A stretch of DNA of 64,000 nucleotides from Cordilura impudica (lineage: Eukaryota > Arthropoda > Insecta > Diptera > Scathophagidae), in assembly GCA_963682025.1 (NCBI GenBank), contig OY821517.1, forward strand, positions 234,461,966-234,525,965, written 5' to 3'. This document shows, piece by piece, positions 49,190 to 60,889 of this stretch; position 1 is the first letter of the stretch; each line of letters starts with the position of its first letter. The translations under genes were made by a program, and so were the position numbers. The notes beneath the pieces were generated by a model. The model saw only the letters and a program-made list of their open reading frames with translations. It was not told the origin of the DNA and searched no databases.

Positions 49190-49548
49190 ATGTCCGACTC
49201 GTTTTTCGATGATGCTGAAAACACATCAAAGAAATATAGAAAACAAAGGTTTTACTCAAGTTAGTTGAGAGACGAGAAGCTAATGGGATAGAACAGGTCA
49301 AAGATGACGACTTTAAATACAGATGCAAGGCTTGTGAAAAAATATTAAATTGCGATAAATCAGATCTAAGTATACATGCTAATAACCAATGTCTTAAAAA
49401 AATATCTTTTAAAACCAACAACCAAAATTCTGTTTACGTTATAAGATCCCATTTGCAAGCCATTTTAATTAATTGTGTAAATTTTAAATGCACATCTAGC
49501 CATATAAAAGATGAATTATACAGAATAGTAAAAATATTTTTTTTATAA
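49190..49548 (+). pseudogene. BED-like zinc-finger remnant, copy 3
   Basis: ATG at 49190 and the same two-frame structure as copy 2, with CKACEKIL...IHANNQC and TAA at 49546-49548. Confidence 0.55.
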
Positions 49549-49906
49549 TATCTGTTGATTTTTTATATTGTTTTTATGTAATTCTAATGATATTCTTATC
49601 TTATTTTTTATGATATTTTTTTCGTTTTTATGTTATTTTTGCATTATTGAAATTGAAAATTAACAAATTAAAAATAATTTTTTTTTTTTGAAAAATTGAA
49701 AAAAATAGTGTAGGGAAAAATGTAGAGTGAAAAAAGTGGGTGTAGGGAAAAAAGGGATTTTTTTTCATTAGCGTAGAGATTTCTGTAAAAATCTCCTGGC
49801 ATCACTGGTACCTATTAAAAAACAATGTAAGATTTCACAAAACAATGCGACGTATATCTGCTTTGTTCAAAAGCTTTCATAAGACTAAATGAAATTGTTA
49901 CTTATG

Positions 49907-50487
49907 CATGAAACACATAGTCGACAGAGGCTACACAAACACACGGATACAAATGCTACTGGCTACAATTGTAGTCGTGTAGTCAACTACTTCATTTTTT
50001 TGAAAACGACAGCAACATATAACAACAATGTAAACAGCTGTTTTTTATAAAAAATCATTTTTATTTCAGTAGTGCCAATTATATTTTTTTTTTTAAATTT
50101 ATTAAAATAGAAAAACATGTATGATTCTATATAAAATTGTCTTAAATATATTACTTATTTATAATGCATTATTATAACGTAAAAATAAATAAATAAATTT
50201 ACTTATTAATAGAATTATTATAGCATTTCATTTTGCGATTAATTTTTTCAACAAAGTAAAATATTTCATAGCACTAATATCTTTTACATATTTTGTTATA
50301 TTGTCAACACTATTTTCATTTTGTAGCCAACAAAAACAGAAATTAGCCTAAGTTGACTACAGCAGCAAAAGTGGTCATGTAGTCGTGTAGCTGTGTTGGT
50401 GTCAAAATAATCGTTTTCATATAAACGTGTGTATTTTATTTTTGACAGGCTGTAGTCGTGTAGCCGCTGTCGTCTATGTGTTTCATG
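49907..50487. mobile_element. MITE-B, copy in LTR C
   Basis: Inverted termini CATGAAACACATAG, 581 bp, with one mismatch in the left end (GTCGACAG). Non-coding. Confidence 0.75.
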
Positions 50488-51134
50488 AGAGAGTTCGGCT
50501 AACTGGTGCCATTATGTATATGTGTGTGTAAACAAAAATATACGATATCCCAGTAATCATTTCGAAGATTGTTTTAACAAAAATCATCTTACTGTGTCTT
50601 CTTCGAGCACTTTTGATGATTAAAAACTGATTAATCACATGCAGTATTAGAAAAAGATTAAAATTTTTGCTTACGCTTAAAAAGTGTTTTATAGAAAAAT
50701 GACATTAAATATGACTCAAAAATAAGTCGAAATTAATCAGAAAATTGGATAAAAAAGGTTCTCAAGATGAGTCGGGGGTAAGGTAATATTTCCTCCCAAC
50801 AAAAGAATATTTTGTGATCAGCAAAAGAGCGCATTTATGACTGTTTTAATAGCACAGAGGAGTCAAAAAAGACTCCACATGATCACTTATTGCATAAATT
50901 GTTTACTGGGATTTTATTCACTATCTGTAGAAACAGTTTTTTAAGTAAAACAAATCTGCACACAATTTCAATTCTATTTCGTTTACAATGATACGATCAC
51001 TTTGTTTACTAGCTAGTAGTAAAATAAGAAAATAGTATTATAATACAGCGTAATGATGAATTGTACTTCTCAATTAGTTTATTTTTAATGTGCCATAAGA
51101 AGTTCGGTTTGTGCTAAGAAATGAATGAATATAT

Positions 51135-51255
51135 GCTTCCCAGGGCGAAGCTTAATCATTGCACTTTGATTGAGCTGAGCTCCGCGATTATTCCTAATGC
51201 GGAATAAATCATGCATTAAATTCTCGGTAGTCCGGGAATGGCGTTTGCTTGCGCC
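51135..51255 (+). pseudogene. Single chimeric U1 snRNA fragment in LTR C
   Basis: It begins like fragment 1 (GCTTCCCAGGGCGAAGCTTA) and continues like fragment 2 (GAGCTGAGCTCCGCGATTATT, AATTCTCGG, GCGCC). One repeat of 132 bp is missing, as expected from recombination between the two fragments. Confidence 0.82.
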
Positions 51256-54200
51256 AAACCTTAAATAATAAATTTTAAAAATGTATTATAATTAAATATT
51301 ATTGACATTATATTATTATCATCTGAGAAAAAAATTTTTTTTTAAACACCAATTTTTAACAGGGTAGAATTTTATGGTTTCAATATTACTTTTGAATGCA
51401 AGTATGTACTAAAAGTAGAACCCTTAAAATCATACTATTTTTTGCAACCCTAAAAATTGCAATATTTTGTATAAATAAAATAATTTATATTTTATTATTT
51501 TTAATATGCGATTATTATCGAAATACATATACAGAATATATGAATGTTATTTATAGTATTTTGATATTTGCAACAGTAGTCTGTATGTATCAATTTGTAA
51601 TATTTTGTGATCTTATAAAAATCGCAGAATATTGATATTGATTTTATATAGTTTCTTTTGTTAATTAATTAACTTAAATATTACACCATAAAATGTTGAT
51701 ATTGGTGAATTTTTATATTACTACCACAACGACCATAAAAACGACAAGTACAGCTGTGACAAAATACAAAATTTAGAATAACAATATAGGAAAACATCAT
51801 ATTTTTTTACCTTTTCAGTGATTTCTCGACACCTATGAAACCTATTGTCACGATTTAAAAAACAGAAACCTTCTCGTGATGTTGGTGTATCATTCTCACT
51901 AACAAGCGCCCTAGCTGTCCTATTGAGAACGTTATCGTGACAAGAACAACATAGTCAAATCATATTTGTTGAAGACTTTTTTTACTCCATCGTTCAATTC
52001 TCGGGACCAGATAAACCGATTTGGACGATTTTAAATAGCAAACTTTTCAGGATGTTACTGAATCATTTTTTATACCAACAATCAACCTAGTTGCCCGATT
52101 GAAGCCGTCATCGTGATTCCCACAGACGGACAGATGGACAGACGGACAGCCGGACAGACGGACAGACGAACATCGCTATATCAACTCCGCTTGTTATAAG
52201 GATCACAAATATATATATTTTATGGGGTCCAGATTTTTTTTTCTAATTATTACAAACGGAATGACAAACTTATATATACCCTCTGCACACTGGAGTGGAG
52301 GGTATAAAAACTATTACGAATTAATAGTCACTAAAGTGGGTTGTAGGGTGCACATAATTATTGTCAATGTCGTTTATTTGTAAAAAAAATTTTTTTTTTC
52401 AACATTGGTTGGCCTTTGATTCATAAATTTGTTTCAATTGTGTAAAGCTTTTATTGGATATTTTGCTTTGTTCATACTTTTGGTCTCTGAAGGAGATCCA
52501 AAGAATTCATTCTCCAATCGAGAAATTAAAAAAAAATTTTAATGCATGTTGTTTTATACAAATAAAAAAAGCTGGTATTCAGAACTGTTTTTTTTTTTTC
52601 TTATTGGGATTAGATTATTTAACTTTTGTTTTTTGACTACAAATATTCCTATTTAGATCAATTATAGGAATGTAATAAATTAGTATTTGTTGACGAAACA
52701 AAATAACATTTTTCCTAAATTTTAAAAAAGGTATCCATATATTCCCGGCATTTAATTAAATAATGCAGGACTAAAGCCAAAATTTATAAATAAACTGTTC
52801 TAAATAGTCATCATGAAAAATTTCAAATAAATAAATAAGAAAATATCTCAAAATTTAATTTCATGTCATTTATAATAAAGTTTCATCTACACATTAAAAC
52901 CCCAAAACAAACGAATTAAAGGGAAAAGCAAAAATAATCAAAGAGTTGTTCAGTTTCGTCTTCTTATTATAAATTGGGATATGTTTTTTTTTTAATGTTA
53001 AATACAAAACAATATCGATCACTTACTTGCAGAGCGATAGAAGACCTTCCATAGAGCTGCCAGGTGAGGAGAGAGAGTTGTTGTTATCTCCTAGGCGAAG
53101 TGCGTGTTGTTGTTGATTTTGTATTACTTAAGATTATACAAAATACATGCCGTTTTTTCTTCTTTCTTTTTTTTTCTTGGGCTTTTACTTATAGCACAGT
53201 GGTCTGGGTTTTGTGAAAATATTTGTAAAAGTTAATACAAAAATTGAATTGCTATTACTGTAATTATTTTTATCTATGGCACTGAGCTTAATTATTGAAT
53301 TCAAGATTTATTCCAAAAACTTTTTTTTTTGTTTTTATACAAAACAAACAACTTTGTCAAAATTTCTTTTTCCATGTTCTGGTGCACGATTTCTATAGAC
53401 GTATATATTTTTTTTTTCTTACATTCCGCGACACTGTGCAAATAATAGAACGCGTACAATCATTATAATTATTCTTTTGCAATTAACTTAGCTTTTAACT
53501 TAAATAAAAATTTTATCATTTTAGAAAATAACTTTAGAGTTTTTGTTTATTTTTTTTAACAGCAAGTAATTAAAGTTTATTAGTTTTCACTTTGTTTTTA
53601 TGAGAGACGCGATCTACTTAAAGGCTGTTGCGATGCTTTACAATTCTAATTCAGCACCAGAATGTGATTGACAGCAAACCGTGGAAAAAACTGAACGAAT
53701 GTATTTTTGATCCGTTTTTGGTAAGCCTTTGTCTCATGGAGTTGACTCTTTCCTGCTCCCTACGAATCTCTTTTCGTAAACCAAGAGTTATAGGAAGATG
53801 AATTTACACACAGAAATTGTCGACGAAATTAACCTTACAAAGTGGAGGCGGCCTGGAATGAATTTTCGGTTCGGAATAAGACTCAGGGCTTTTTTAAGAA
53901 TTTTCTTAAGCATCGATTTACCGATTTAGGTTTCTTCCGGGACAATCCTTTTAACGCCTAATTATCCAGTTGACTAGCAATAAGAAAAATTGTGATATCT
54001 AACGGAGAGGTTAGGTTTAAATGAATTCCAAATTTTAGGTTTAAGTGAATATTATACCATCCAATTATCTTTAAAATCCGCAAACGTAAGAACCATATCT
54101 GGTAAAGTTATAGTTTATTGTAATTTAAATTAATTTTACATTTAAGTTTCAGTAATATGAATTTTAAATTTGCTATGTAGTACCACACTCTAAACAGGAA

Positions 54201-54661
54201 AGAACACTCGTTTCCTTTTTACCTAATTACTTTAACTTTCTGAGAACCTCATGTCATTTGGACTTTGTACCTAAGGCCGTTCGGAGTAAAAACCATGTAA
54301 TTGCAGATCATTAAACAGATCAACGAGGGTTTGATGTTATTCTGTGGAATTTGGCAGCACTTAATTATCGTGATGTTAAAACATAAAATGTTTATGTCAA
54401 TACTGGGTATAGTTGTCGTAGCAGATTTTGTAGAAGTTTTCTTTCTAATATTATTTAATAATTTATAAACGAGATTTTCGATAGCATAAAAACAATAACA
54501 CGAATTTGGAAATTGTTAAACAATTAACGTTATAGTATTTTAATTTCTCTTTACCATAATCAACCAAATTGTATGAATATTATATTTGGCAAACAGTACG
54601 ACATTTTCGCAAACAACAAAAAAAAACTCAGAAACTAAAATCACCAGGATTGTCCGTTACA

Positions 54662-55386
54662 GAACTTACTACGAAAGTTGACGTTCGATCAAAAATATCA
54701 CACCAGTGCAAGTACCGCAAGAATAATATGATGCTGGGTTATAAACATATCGTTCAATTAAATATTGAAAACGAACTGAAACATAAAATAGTGTTGCAAT
54801 AAACGGGCTCAATTGCTTTACGAAATTGAATAACTGTCATATTATGGATAATAACATCAATGTTAAAATTGATCTTAAACAGCTGTAAATTTGATATATG
54901 AGCGAGACGTGGAAATGTTTATCTATAATATAAGTATACAAGAATGGAAAAAATTGGCAAAAATATTGTGAAAGCTATTTGAGGTAGCGGCCCGTTTGTC
55001 ACCTCTTCAACTATGAATTAGGATATTTATATGAATGCTTCCAGAAATGTTTGCTGCCACCTATTAAACGTCACCATTACCAAACGTCACCACTTTTAAA
55101 AGATGCAATGAATTGGTATCAAAGTATTATAAGCAATTTAATACATAAACATATGAACGCACGTAATAGTGTTGATTTATCGGTAAAAACAGACTTAATT
55201 TAATCTGAAATAGTGACATTATTGAACAATACGTTTATTAAAGTTTTGAATTATCTAATTACAAGAAAATTATATACCAAACAAATATTAAAAATTTTCT
55301 GAGAGGCATATCAGCTGTGGGTAGAGACTTATCACTTTTAAACTCTTTCTTTTAACTCATACTCTCTGTCTGTCTGTCTGCCATGT
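54662..55386. other. Unassigned AT-rich flank of the array
   Basis: Single-copy sequence with no recognisable gene or repeat, except a short (TCTG)n tract near 55367-55382. It would hold the right-hand target-site duplication of the array (GAAC or GAACT), but the left one is hidden by the gap. Confidence 0.6.
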
Positions 55387-55965
55387 GGCAACCGCATTTC
55401 CCCTCATCCAATTGATGTGAAACTTGGTCCATAGTCTTGTTGTGACTAAAGATTAATTTTGGGGTAGTCACGCACCGTCACGGAGTGATTTAAAACCCAT
55501 TTCCCCTTATCAGATCGATCTGAAACTTGGTCGATAGACTTGCTGTGAAAAAAGATTAACTTTGACGTAGAAATGCACAGTCACGCATTGCCACGCAAAG
55601 TCACGGAGAGATTAAAACCTCACTTTCCCTCATCCGATCGATCAGAAACTTTGTCGATAGACTTTATGTAGCCAAAGATTAATTTTAAGATAAAACACAC
55701 AGTCACGCATAGTCACGCAAAGTCACGGAGTGATTTAAACCCCAATTCCATTCATCCAATCAATCTGAAAATTGGTCCACAGACTTGTTGTGACCAAAGA
55801 TTAACTTAAAGACAGTCACGCATAGTCACGCACAGACGCGGAGTGATTTAAACCCCATTTCCCCTTATCCAATCAATCTAAACTTGGTCCATAGACTTGT
55901 TGTGACCAAAGATTAATTTTAAAATGGTCACGCAAAGTCACGCACAGTCACTGAGATATTCAAAG
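55387..55965. repeat. Five-unit minisatellite, about 103-123 bp per unit
   Basis: Each unit has TTCCCCTTATCCAATC, then AACTTGGTCCATAGACTTG, then AAAGATTAATTTT, then several AGTCACGCA sub-repeats and GGAGTGATTTAAA. Unit phases at 55421, 55524, 55647, 55769 and 55881. Units are diverged, so the array is old. No coding signal. Confidence 0.9.
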
Positions 55966-56116
55966 CTCATATGCATAAGGAAAGAAAGAGTTTTAATAAA
56001 AACTTTGTTTTTATGGGTTAGATTATTATTACATTAAAACCAAATAAAATTATAATTACATTATCATATTTTCAACAATTAAAAAATAGCAGCATAAAAG
56101 TAGGCAATCTTTTTTA

Positions 56117-56905
56117 TGATATCTAACAGTGAACAATCTGTTAAACATAAGTATAGAATTTGCCACCAGAAGGCGCTACAAGTGGGAGCAGTTGGACAAA
56201 TGGCATCTAATGACTTGATGGCATTTATGTCAAACTTAATGGATGAGAAACTGGATACTTACCAACCAAACAAGATTTTAACGGTTTAAAAACCAACTGT
56301 ATAGAACTCTCCGGCAAAATAGATGAGCTCCAATCAAGACAGTGCTTTGAAAGTAGAAGTCCAACAACTATAAAGGAAGGGAATGAAATAATACAAAAAA
56401 ATATTGCACAATTACAAGAACATCTAAAGAGGAAAAATGTTATTTTCAAAAATAACAACTATAAACTGCCCTTGGAAGAAGCTGTGAAGGAATACTGTAA
56501 ACAAAAGCTTGAGCTCACGAATGAAGTATGTACAGCATCCAGTAAAAAAAATTTACGAGAAGGAGGGCAAAGTTTGTATAATACACACAATTCTAAACAG
56601 AAACTATGACGAGCGAAGTATTTCAGCATGCAAAAAATTTAGCTGGTACAAACATTTTTCTGCGACGTGATTTAACTATGGAAAAACAACAAGATAAACG
56701 GATAGTGCTTGAGTTAAAGAAACAAATCCGAGGAATCAGCCAAAATCATCCTGTTACTCTACTTGGAGAGAAAATGCATATAAGTGATAAAATGTTTTAT
56801 TGGAAGAGCCAGAATGAATTAATTTGTGGAAAGCTGTTAGGGAAGGAGGTATTACATAGTTTATATGGTTATTGTATACATTATGTGATTATGGGAACGT
56901 AGATT
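56117..56905 (+). pseudogene. LINE ORF1-like gene remnant
   Basis: Three frames in succession give fragments of one protein: FMSNLMDEKLD, then a coiled-coil-like segment (LSGKIDELQ...IAQLQEHLKRKNVIF, from 56287), then 56606-56902 with AKNLAGTNIFLRRDLT and DKRIVLELKKQIR. This order, a coiled coil followed by an RNA-binding-like C-terminal part, resembles ORF1-type proteins of insect non-LTR elements. It lies just upstream of, and on the same strand as, the endonuclease and RT remnants. Assignment is by motif only. Confidence 0.6.
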
Positions 56906-57074
56906 ATTATAAAATATAGTCCACATTAAATTCAAAAATAGAAAATAAAAAAATATTAATAAAAATGTAATTGTCAGAAAAAAAAAGTGCAAACCATAAT
57001 AAAATCTTTAATGTAGTTGGAAATAATCAGAATGTAGTTCTGTCCTTAAATTTGCTAGCTTGCAAATTTGAATT

Positions 57075-57197
57075 TGAACAACGTTCAGTGCTGGTCTTCT
57101 AGTAAGAAATTTAAAGGATTCAGAATTTAATGCTAAAGGTAGATTGTTTAATGAATTTTGCCAAAATTTTGGCCTAATAAAACAAATGGGTGTATTA
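57075..57197. repeat. 123-bp direct repeat in the LINE remnant (first copy)
   Basis: GAACAACGTTCAGTGCTGG through CAAATGGGTGTATTA occurs here and again at 57553-57675, 478 bp on, with only a few differences. Confidence 0.9.
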
Positions 57198-57552
57198 GAA
57201 AATAAAATTCTTTATAATGACTTTTTCCAATACATAAAATCAAGTGATATTTACGACACACATTTCTGAAGATAAAATGGAAAGGTTCAAAAAATTTTTA
57301 CGGGCTATAGAACGAAAAACCAGAAATATAAATTGTATTTTTAATACAGAAGAAGAAATTAAATCTATTATCATAAAAATAAATAGTACAGAGACTAATG
57401 TTATACCATTGTATCTTAGAGCAGCAACATGGAATGATGAATTTGAACGATTGAGACGATATTTTTCAAGCGGGCGTATTATAAATGGAATTATAATGGA
57501 AGATCTCAATATTAGAATTGGCAAAATCTAACAAATGCTAGATGAATTTTTA

Positions 57553-57675
57553 TGAACAACGTTCAATGCTGGTCTTCTCGTAAGAAATTTAAAGGATTCA
57601 GAATTTAATGCTAAAGGTAGATTGTTTAATGAATTTTGCCAAAATTTTGGCCTAATAAAACAAATGGGTGTATTA
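57553..57675. repeat. 123-bp direct repeat in the LINE remnant (second copy)
   Basis: Second copy of the segment at 57075. This one continues into the proper endonuclease C-terminal sequence, so the first is probably the displaced copy. Confidence 0.9.
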
Positions 57676-58034
57676 AAGGAGACGAAATGGGTAATTTTAC
57701 TTTCTTCAGTGAATCAGCAAATGATATATGTGAGGTTTCACACGAAATCCTAAAAAATATAGATAATTTTATTGTTGATGAAAAGATTTGGTACGACCAT
57801 ATGCCAATAATATTAATTCTCAGTATAATAGTAATAATAACGAAAATACCACAACGAATTTATTACCTAAACTTAAATGGGATGAAAGAAAAATCGAAAA
57901 CTACAAACATCAATTAAATCAACAAATTAATATCTTTAAACAACAAAGCCTTGAGAAAATACAAACAAAGCTCAACAATGGAATATAAACAGTAATATCT
58001 TAACGACAAGCGTAAATTTTAAGAATTGTGTTAA

Positions 58035-59154
58035 CCTCCTTCCGTCCCTCGGGTCTATTTCGACCAAGAGCAAAATGTATGTGCAAATATCTTATTAACT
58101 GTAACTGTTAGAAATATATAACTTTATCTAATATGAGTTAAACTAATGTTACGCAAAATTTCAATAAATTACGATTAACCGTTATACTGGTTTTAAAATA
58201 GGTAAAAATAAAGATCCTTGGGCCATAAATGACCCATGTTAATTCCTAGTACTATATTTGCAATTAATTATTTGCATTTATTTGTACTTTTGGAAGTGAA
58301 CGTTAAGCCTGTGTTTTCATCAGCCTTTGCGTCTACTCGGGATACCACTATGGTGTCTTACATACCAAAAAAAAAACAAGTGTGTTATCTTTCAAAGCAC
58401 TTTACACAAAAATAAAGAAGTTGCAAGCGACATCGGTAAAAAACCATAAATCATTTTAGATTATAATCGGAATAAATGTGGTGTTGCCACAGTAGATAGA
58501 AAAATAGCCAGCTATACTTGTAAAAGGAAAACAAACAGATGGCCAGTTGTTGTGTTCACCAATATATTAGATGTGTCAATAAACAATACATTTGTACTTT
58601 TCATTAGTGTTTTTCCAGATTGGAACATCAATAAACATCATCGACGACGACTTTTTATTGAAACACTAGGGGAATGTTTGATAAAAGACCATATTGCTAG
58701 AAGAGTTCATCCACCACGGTCTTTGAACTGCCAAAATTTTATCGCTGGCTTTGTAGCATCTAACACTGCCATCTCTTCACCGACGCCAACTACAAGTATA
58801 AAAAGAGGCCGGAGCAGTTTTTGCCAAAAATCGGACAACAAGCACACATCAGCGTGCAAAATTTTTAATAAATTTATCTATAAATCTCATACCAATACCG
58901 AGTGTCTTCATTGCATGAACTTACAAAATTAATTTATTACTAAAAATTACTGTAAAATAATATTTTTTTTTATAATTTATGAACCCTTTTTCGTATTGAA
59001 TTTATATAAAATATTTTGTTTCTTTTGTTAACAATAAATTGCTAAAAAAAAAAAAACTATAAAATATATTGAGTTTTAATATATGTATATCCATATGTGG
59101 GTCTATTTTGACCCAAGGAACTTCAGAGTTATTTTTTTTGAGGGACGGAAGAGG
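58035..59154 (+). mobile_element. Internally deleted piggyBac-like element
   Basis: Inserted at TTAA (58031-58034; the right flank is TAAA). Terminal inverted repeats are CCTCCTTCCGTCCCTC on the left and CCTCTTCCGTCCCTC, inverted, on the right. Subterminal GGGTCTATTTCGACC and GGGTCTATTTTGACCC lie about 20-50 bp inside. At 1120 bp it is far shorter than a full piggyBac element and keeps only the end of the transposase. It splits the LINE remnant between endonuclease and RT. Confidence 0.88.
58384..58932 (+). pseudogene. piggyBac-type transposase C-terminal fragment
   Basis: The translation shows FQSTLHKNKE, then a stop at KKP, then DYNRNKCGVATVDRK, then KRKTNRWPVVVFTNILDVSINN, the conserved end of the piggyBac catalytic region (DYN.TKGGVD..D and RRT.RWP). 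Ala stands where the third catalytic Asp is expected after GV, while the following Asp is kept. A Cys/His-rich tail (CQKSDNKHTSAC...ECLHCMN) matches the family's C-terminal domain. The N-terminal three quarters, with the first two catalytic Asp, are missing. Confidence 0.85.
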
Positions 59155-59267
59155 TAAAGAAGTTAAGTTTTTCTAACTTCATACTACAAAAGACTGGAAA
59201 TGAAAATAAATTCATTTAAAAATAGTAAAGACTGAGATATAAGTATAAACCACACAACACAGGGATA

Positions 59268-60880
59268 TCAACAACAATGGTCAATATGATAAAAAGTATT
59301 TATAGCAACACAACTTCTAATGTATGGACGGGAGAAGTATTATCGGAAGAGTTTGATACTGAATCAGGTGTAAAACAACACTTTTTTCACTATACTGAAT
59401 GGCCTGCACAATTGTATAAAAAGAGGAGTGTATATTGATTATATACACGTAAAATTATTATTGTATGCTGATGATATCATTATTTTAGCAGAAGAGATTT
59501 CGATTATGCGAGCGATGATAAATAAACTTGTAATTTATTGTGAAACATGGAACCTGGAGGTTAAAATGAGCAAGTTTGAAATGTTGATAATTCGCAAAGG
59601 TGCCAGAATTTCTGCAAATGAAAGTTTTATGTTTAGTGGAGAATACACTTATTTAGGAGTAACTTTCACACCAAAAGTATAATTCAGCACACTCCTTGTT
59701 AAGAGAAACATATAGGCAAAAAACAACATTAATGCCACATGGAATAGCTTTCTAAATAAAAAGGAGATTTGTTTGAAAGCCAAGTAGAATCTTTTTTAGT
59801 CTGTATGCAGATCTATCCAGTCATATGGTGCCAAAATTTGGGGTTTCACACTGTTTGATTATCTTGACAAATTACAACGACTCTTACCAAAAAGTTTTGA
59901 AATTACCAACATTATACCAACATATATATCGCACCTGTACCTCTAAAGTGAGTCAACTCAAAATTTACAAATTTTCAGTAGAGGCAAAAACGTTTTTTTT
60001 AATATTTACTGTAAAACTTAAAAACAGTTGTTTCATTGTAAAGAATTGCGAATAATAAGTATACAACAGTGGTTGTTTTTGCGATTTCTTCAGTGATCAT
60101 CAAAAATAACCAGTTTTTTGGGTGCAACTCATAATATGTCTTTTAAGTGGGGTCTAAAGAAGCTACTCTCATTACGGTAAAGAGGATTACAACTGTATTT
60201 TTTTGCGAAAGACTAGAAAAACCGATGTAAGATTTTTACAGTGGATAGATATGACCACTGTGTATCCTTTTCTTGCAAAAAGTGAAAATTGAAAAATTTT
60301 GAGTTGACTCGCTTAAGGTGCGATATGTATTCCTGGTGAAAACATGTATAGAAAATAGTCACATATATACCTTGGACTTACATCTAAGATACATCATAAA
60401 AACACTCTTCACTTATAATGACCACCGCGTTCCAAATCAACTTAAAAAAACTTTATACAAAACCAATTATTTTGGCTTAATTACATAGACAAACTATGCA
60501 GAGACTGCAACAGAATTAGAATCGAAGAATGCTCTACAAGAGGAGAATGGGAGTATTTAAGAGAGGAACATTTAACATCTTTAAAAATAACAAAATTGAC
60601 AATTTCATTATGAAAATAAACAATTGTACTTTGAAAATATTGCAAATATAGATCTCGAATGTACTCTTTATGTAACCTTCAAGTCCCTGAAACCCTTATC
60701 CATTTTATAGCCATTTAACCTATTCTTCGTCATATACGACTTAGATGTTTCAGAAAAGTGTCATATACAGAGGAGGAAGTCATAAATATTTTAAATAATG
60801 TCAATCTTTATTTGAAGAATTTAATTCACTATATAAAAACTGAATTAAATATTAATAATAAATTTAAAATAATCAAAACG
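59268..60880 (+). pseudogene. Non-LTR retrotransposon RT and C-terminal remnant
   Basis: It begins within RT (GISTTMVNMIKSIY, then VLSEEFDTESGVKQ), followed by LLLYADDIIILAEE with the catalytic YADD box (59428-59682) and TYLGVTFT. After frame shifts and a MITE insertion (59926-60326) come the C-terminal parts YTLDLHLRYI and LIHFIA...PILRHIRLRCF, then TEEEVINIL. The N-terminal half of RT is missing. This is the downstream part of the same plus-strand LINE as the remnants at 56117 and 57075. The sequence stops near 60880, where the next LTR starts. Confidence 0.82.
59926..60326. mobile_element. MITE-C inserted in the LINE RT remnant
   Basis: Inverted ends ATATCGCACCT and, a few bases further in, GAGTCAACTCAAAATTT. 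The right end is the reverse complement. About 401 bp, non-coding. The LINE reading resumes on the far side (VFLVKT...YTLDLHL), which supports insertion. Confidence 0.78.
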
Positions 60881-60889
60881 TTTATATAA

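Larger units (their letters stand above)
48007..52309. mobile_element. Nested repeat block inside LTR C
   Basis: Same ends and order as in LTR A and B. It has one U1 fragment instead of two and a longer GACGGACA tract near 52125-52170. Confidence 0.6.
47245..54661 (-). repeat. LTR C (7.4 kb), right end of the array
   Basis: Runs from TGTAATGG at 47245 to CCGTTACA at 54661. At 54661 similarity to the other units stops exactly and unrelated sequence begins (GAACTTACTACG), which fixes the LTR edge. The poly-T tract is only 9 bp here (about 52984). The part from 52310 to 54661 holds no supported gene. Confidence 0.88.
57075..57990 (+). pseudogene. Non-LTR retrotransposon endonuclease remnant
   Basis: Fragments of an apurinic-type endonuclease domain: VIPLYLRAATWNDEFERLRRY, then IIMEDLNIRIGK (where GDLNARIG is expected), then NGCIKGDEMGNFTFFSE, NDICEVSHEILKNIDNF and YDHMPIILIL (where SDHMPI is expected). 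Two catalytic-type positions are therefore altered. Several frames are used and a 123-bp segment is repeated inside it. The linker PKLKWDERKIENYKHQLNQQ follows. It is interrupted at 58034 by a piggyBac-like insertion. Confidence 0.8.

Noticed and set aside
54630..54661. Similarity of the LTR start (TGTAACGG...GGTGATTTT) to the mariner terminus (TAACGGGTGATTTT)
   Set aside because: The match is short and interrupted; the LTR call is supported by the primer site, paired TG/CA ends and repeated boundaries.
54569..54802. 77-aa ORF at the right edge of the array
   Set aside because: Crosses the LTR boundary and joins unrelated sequences.
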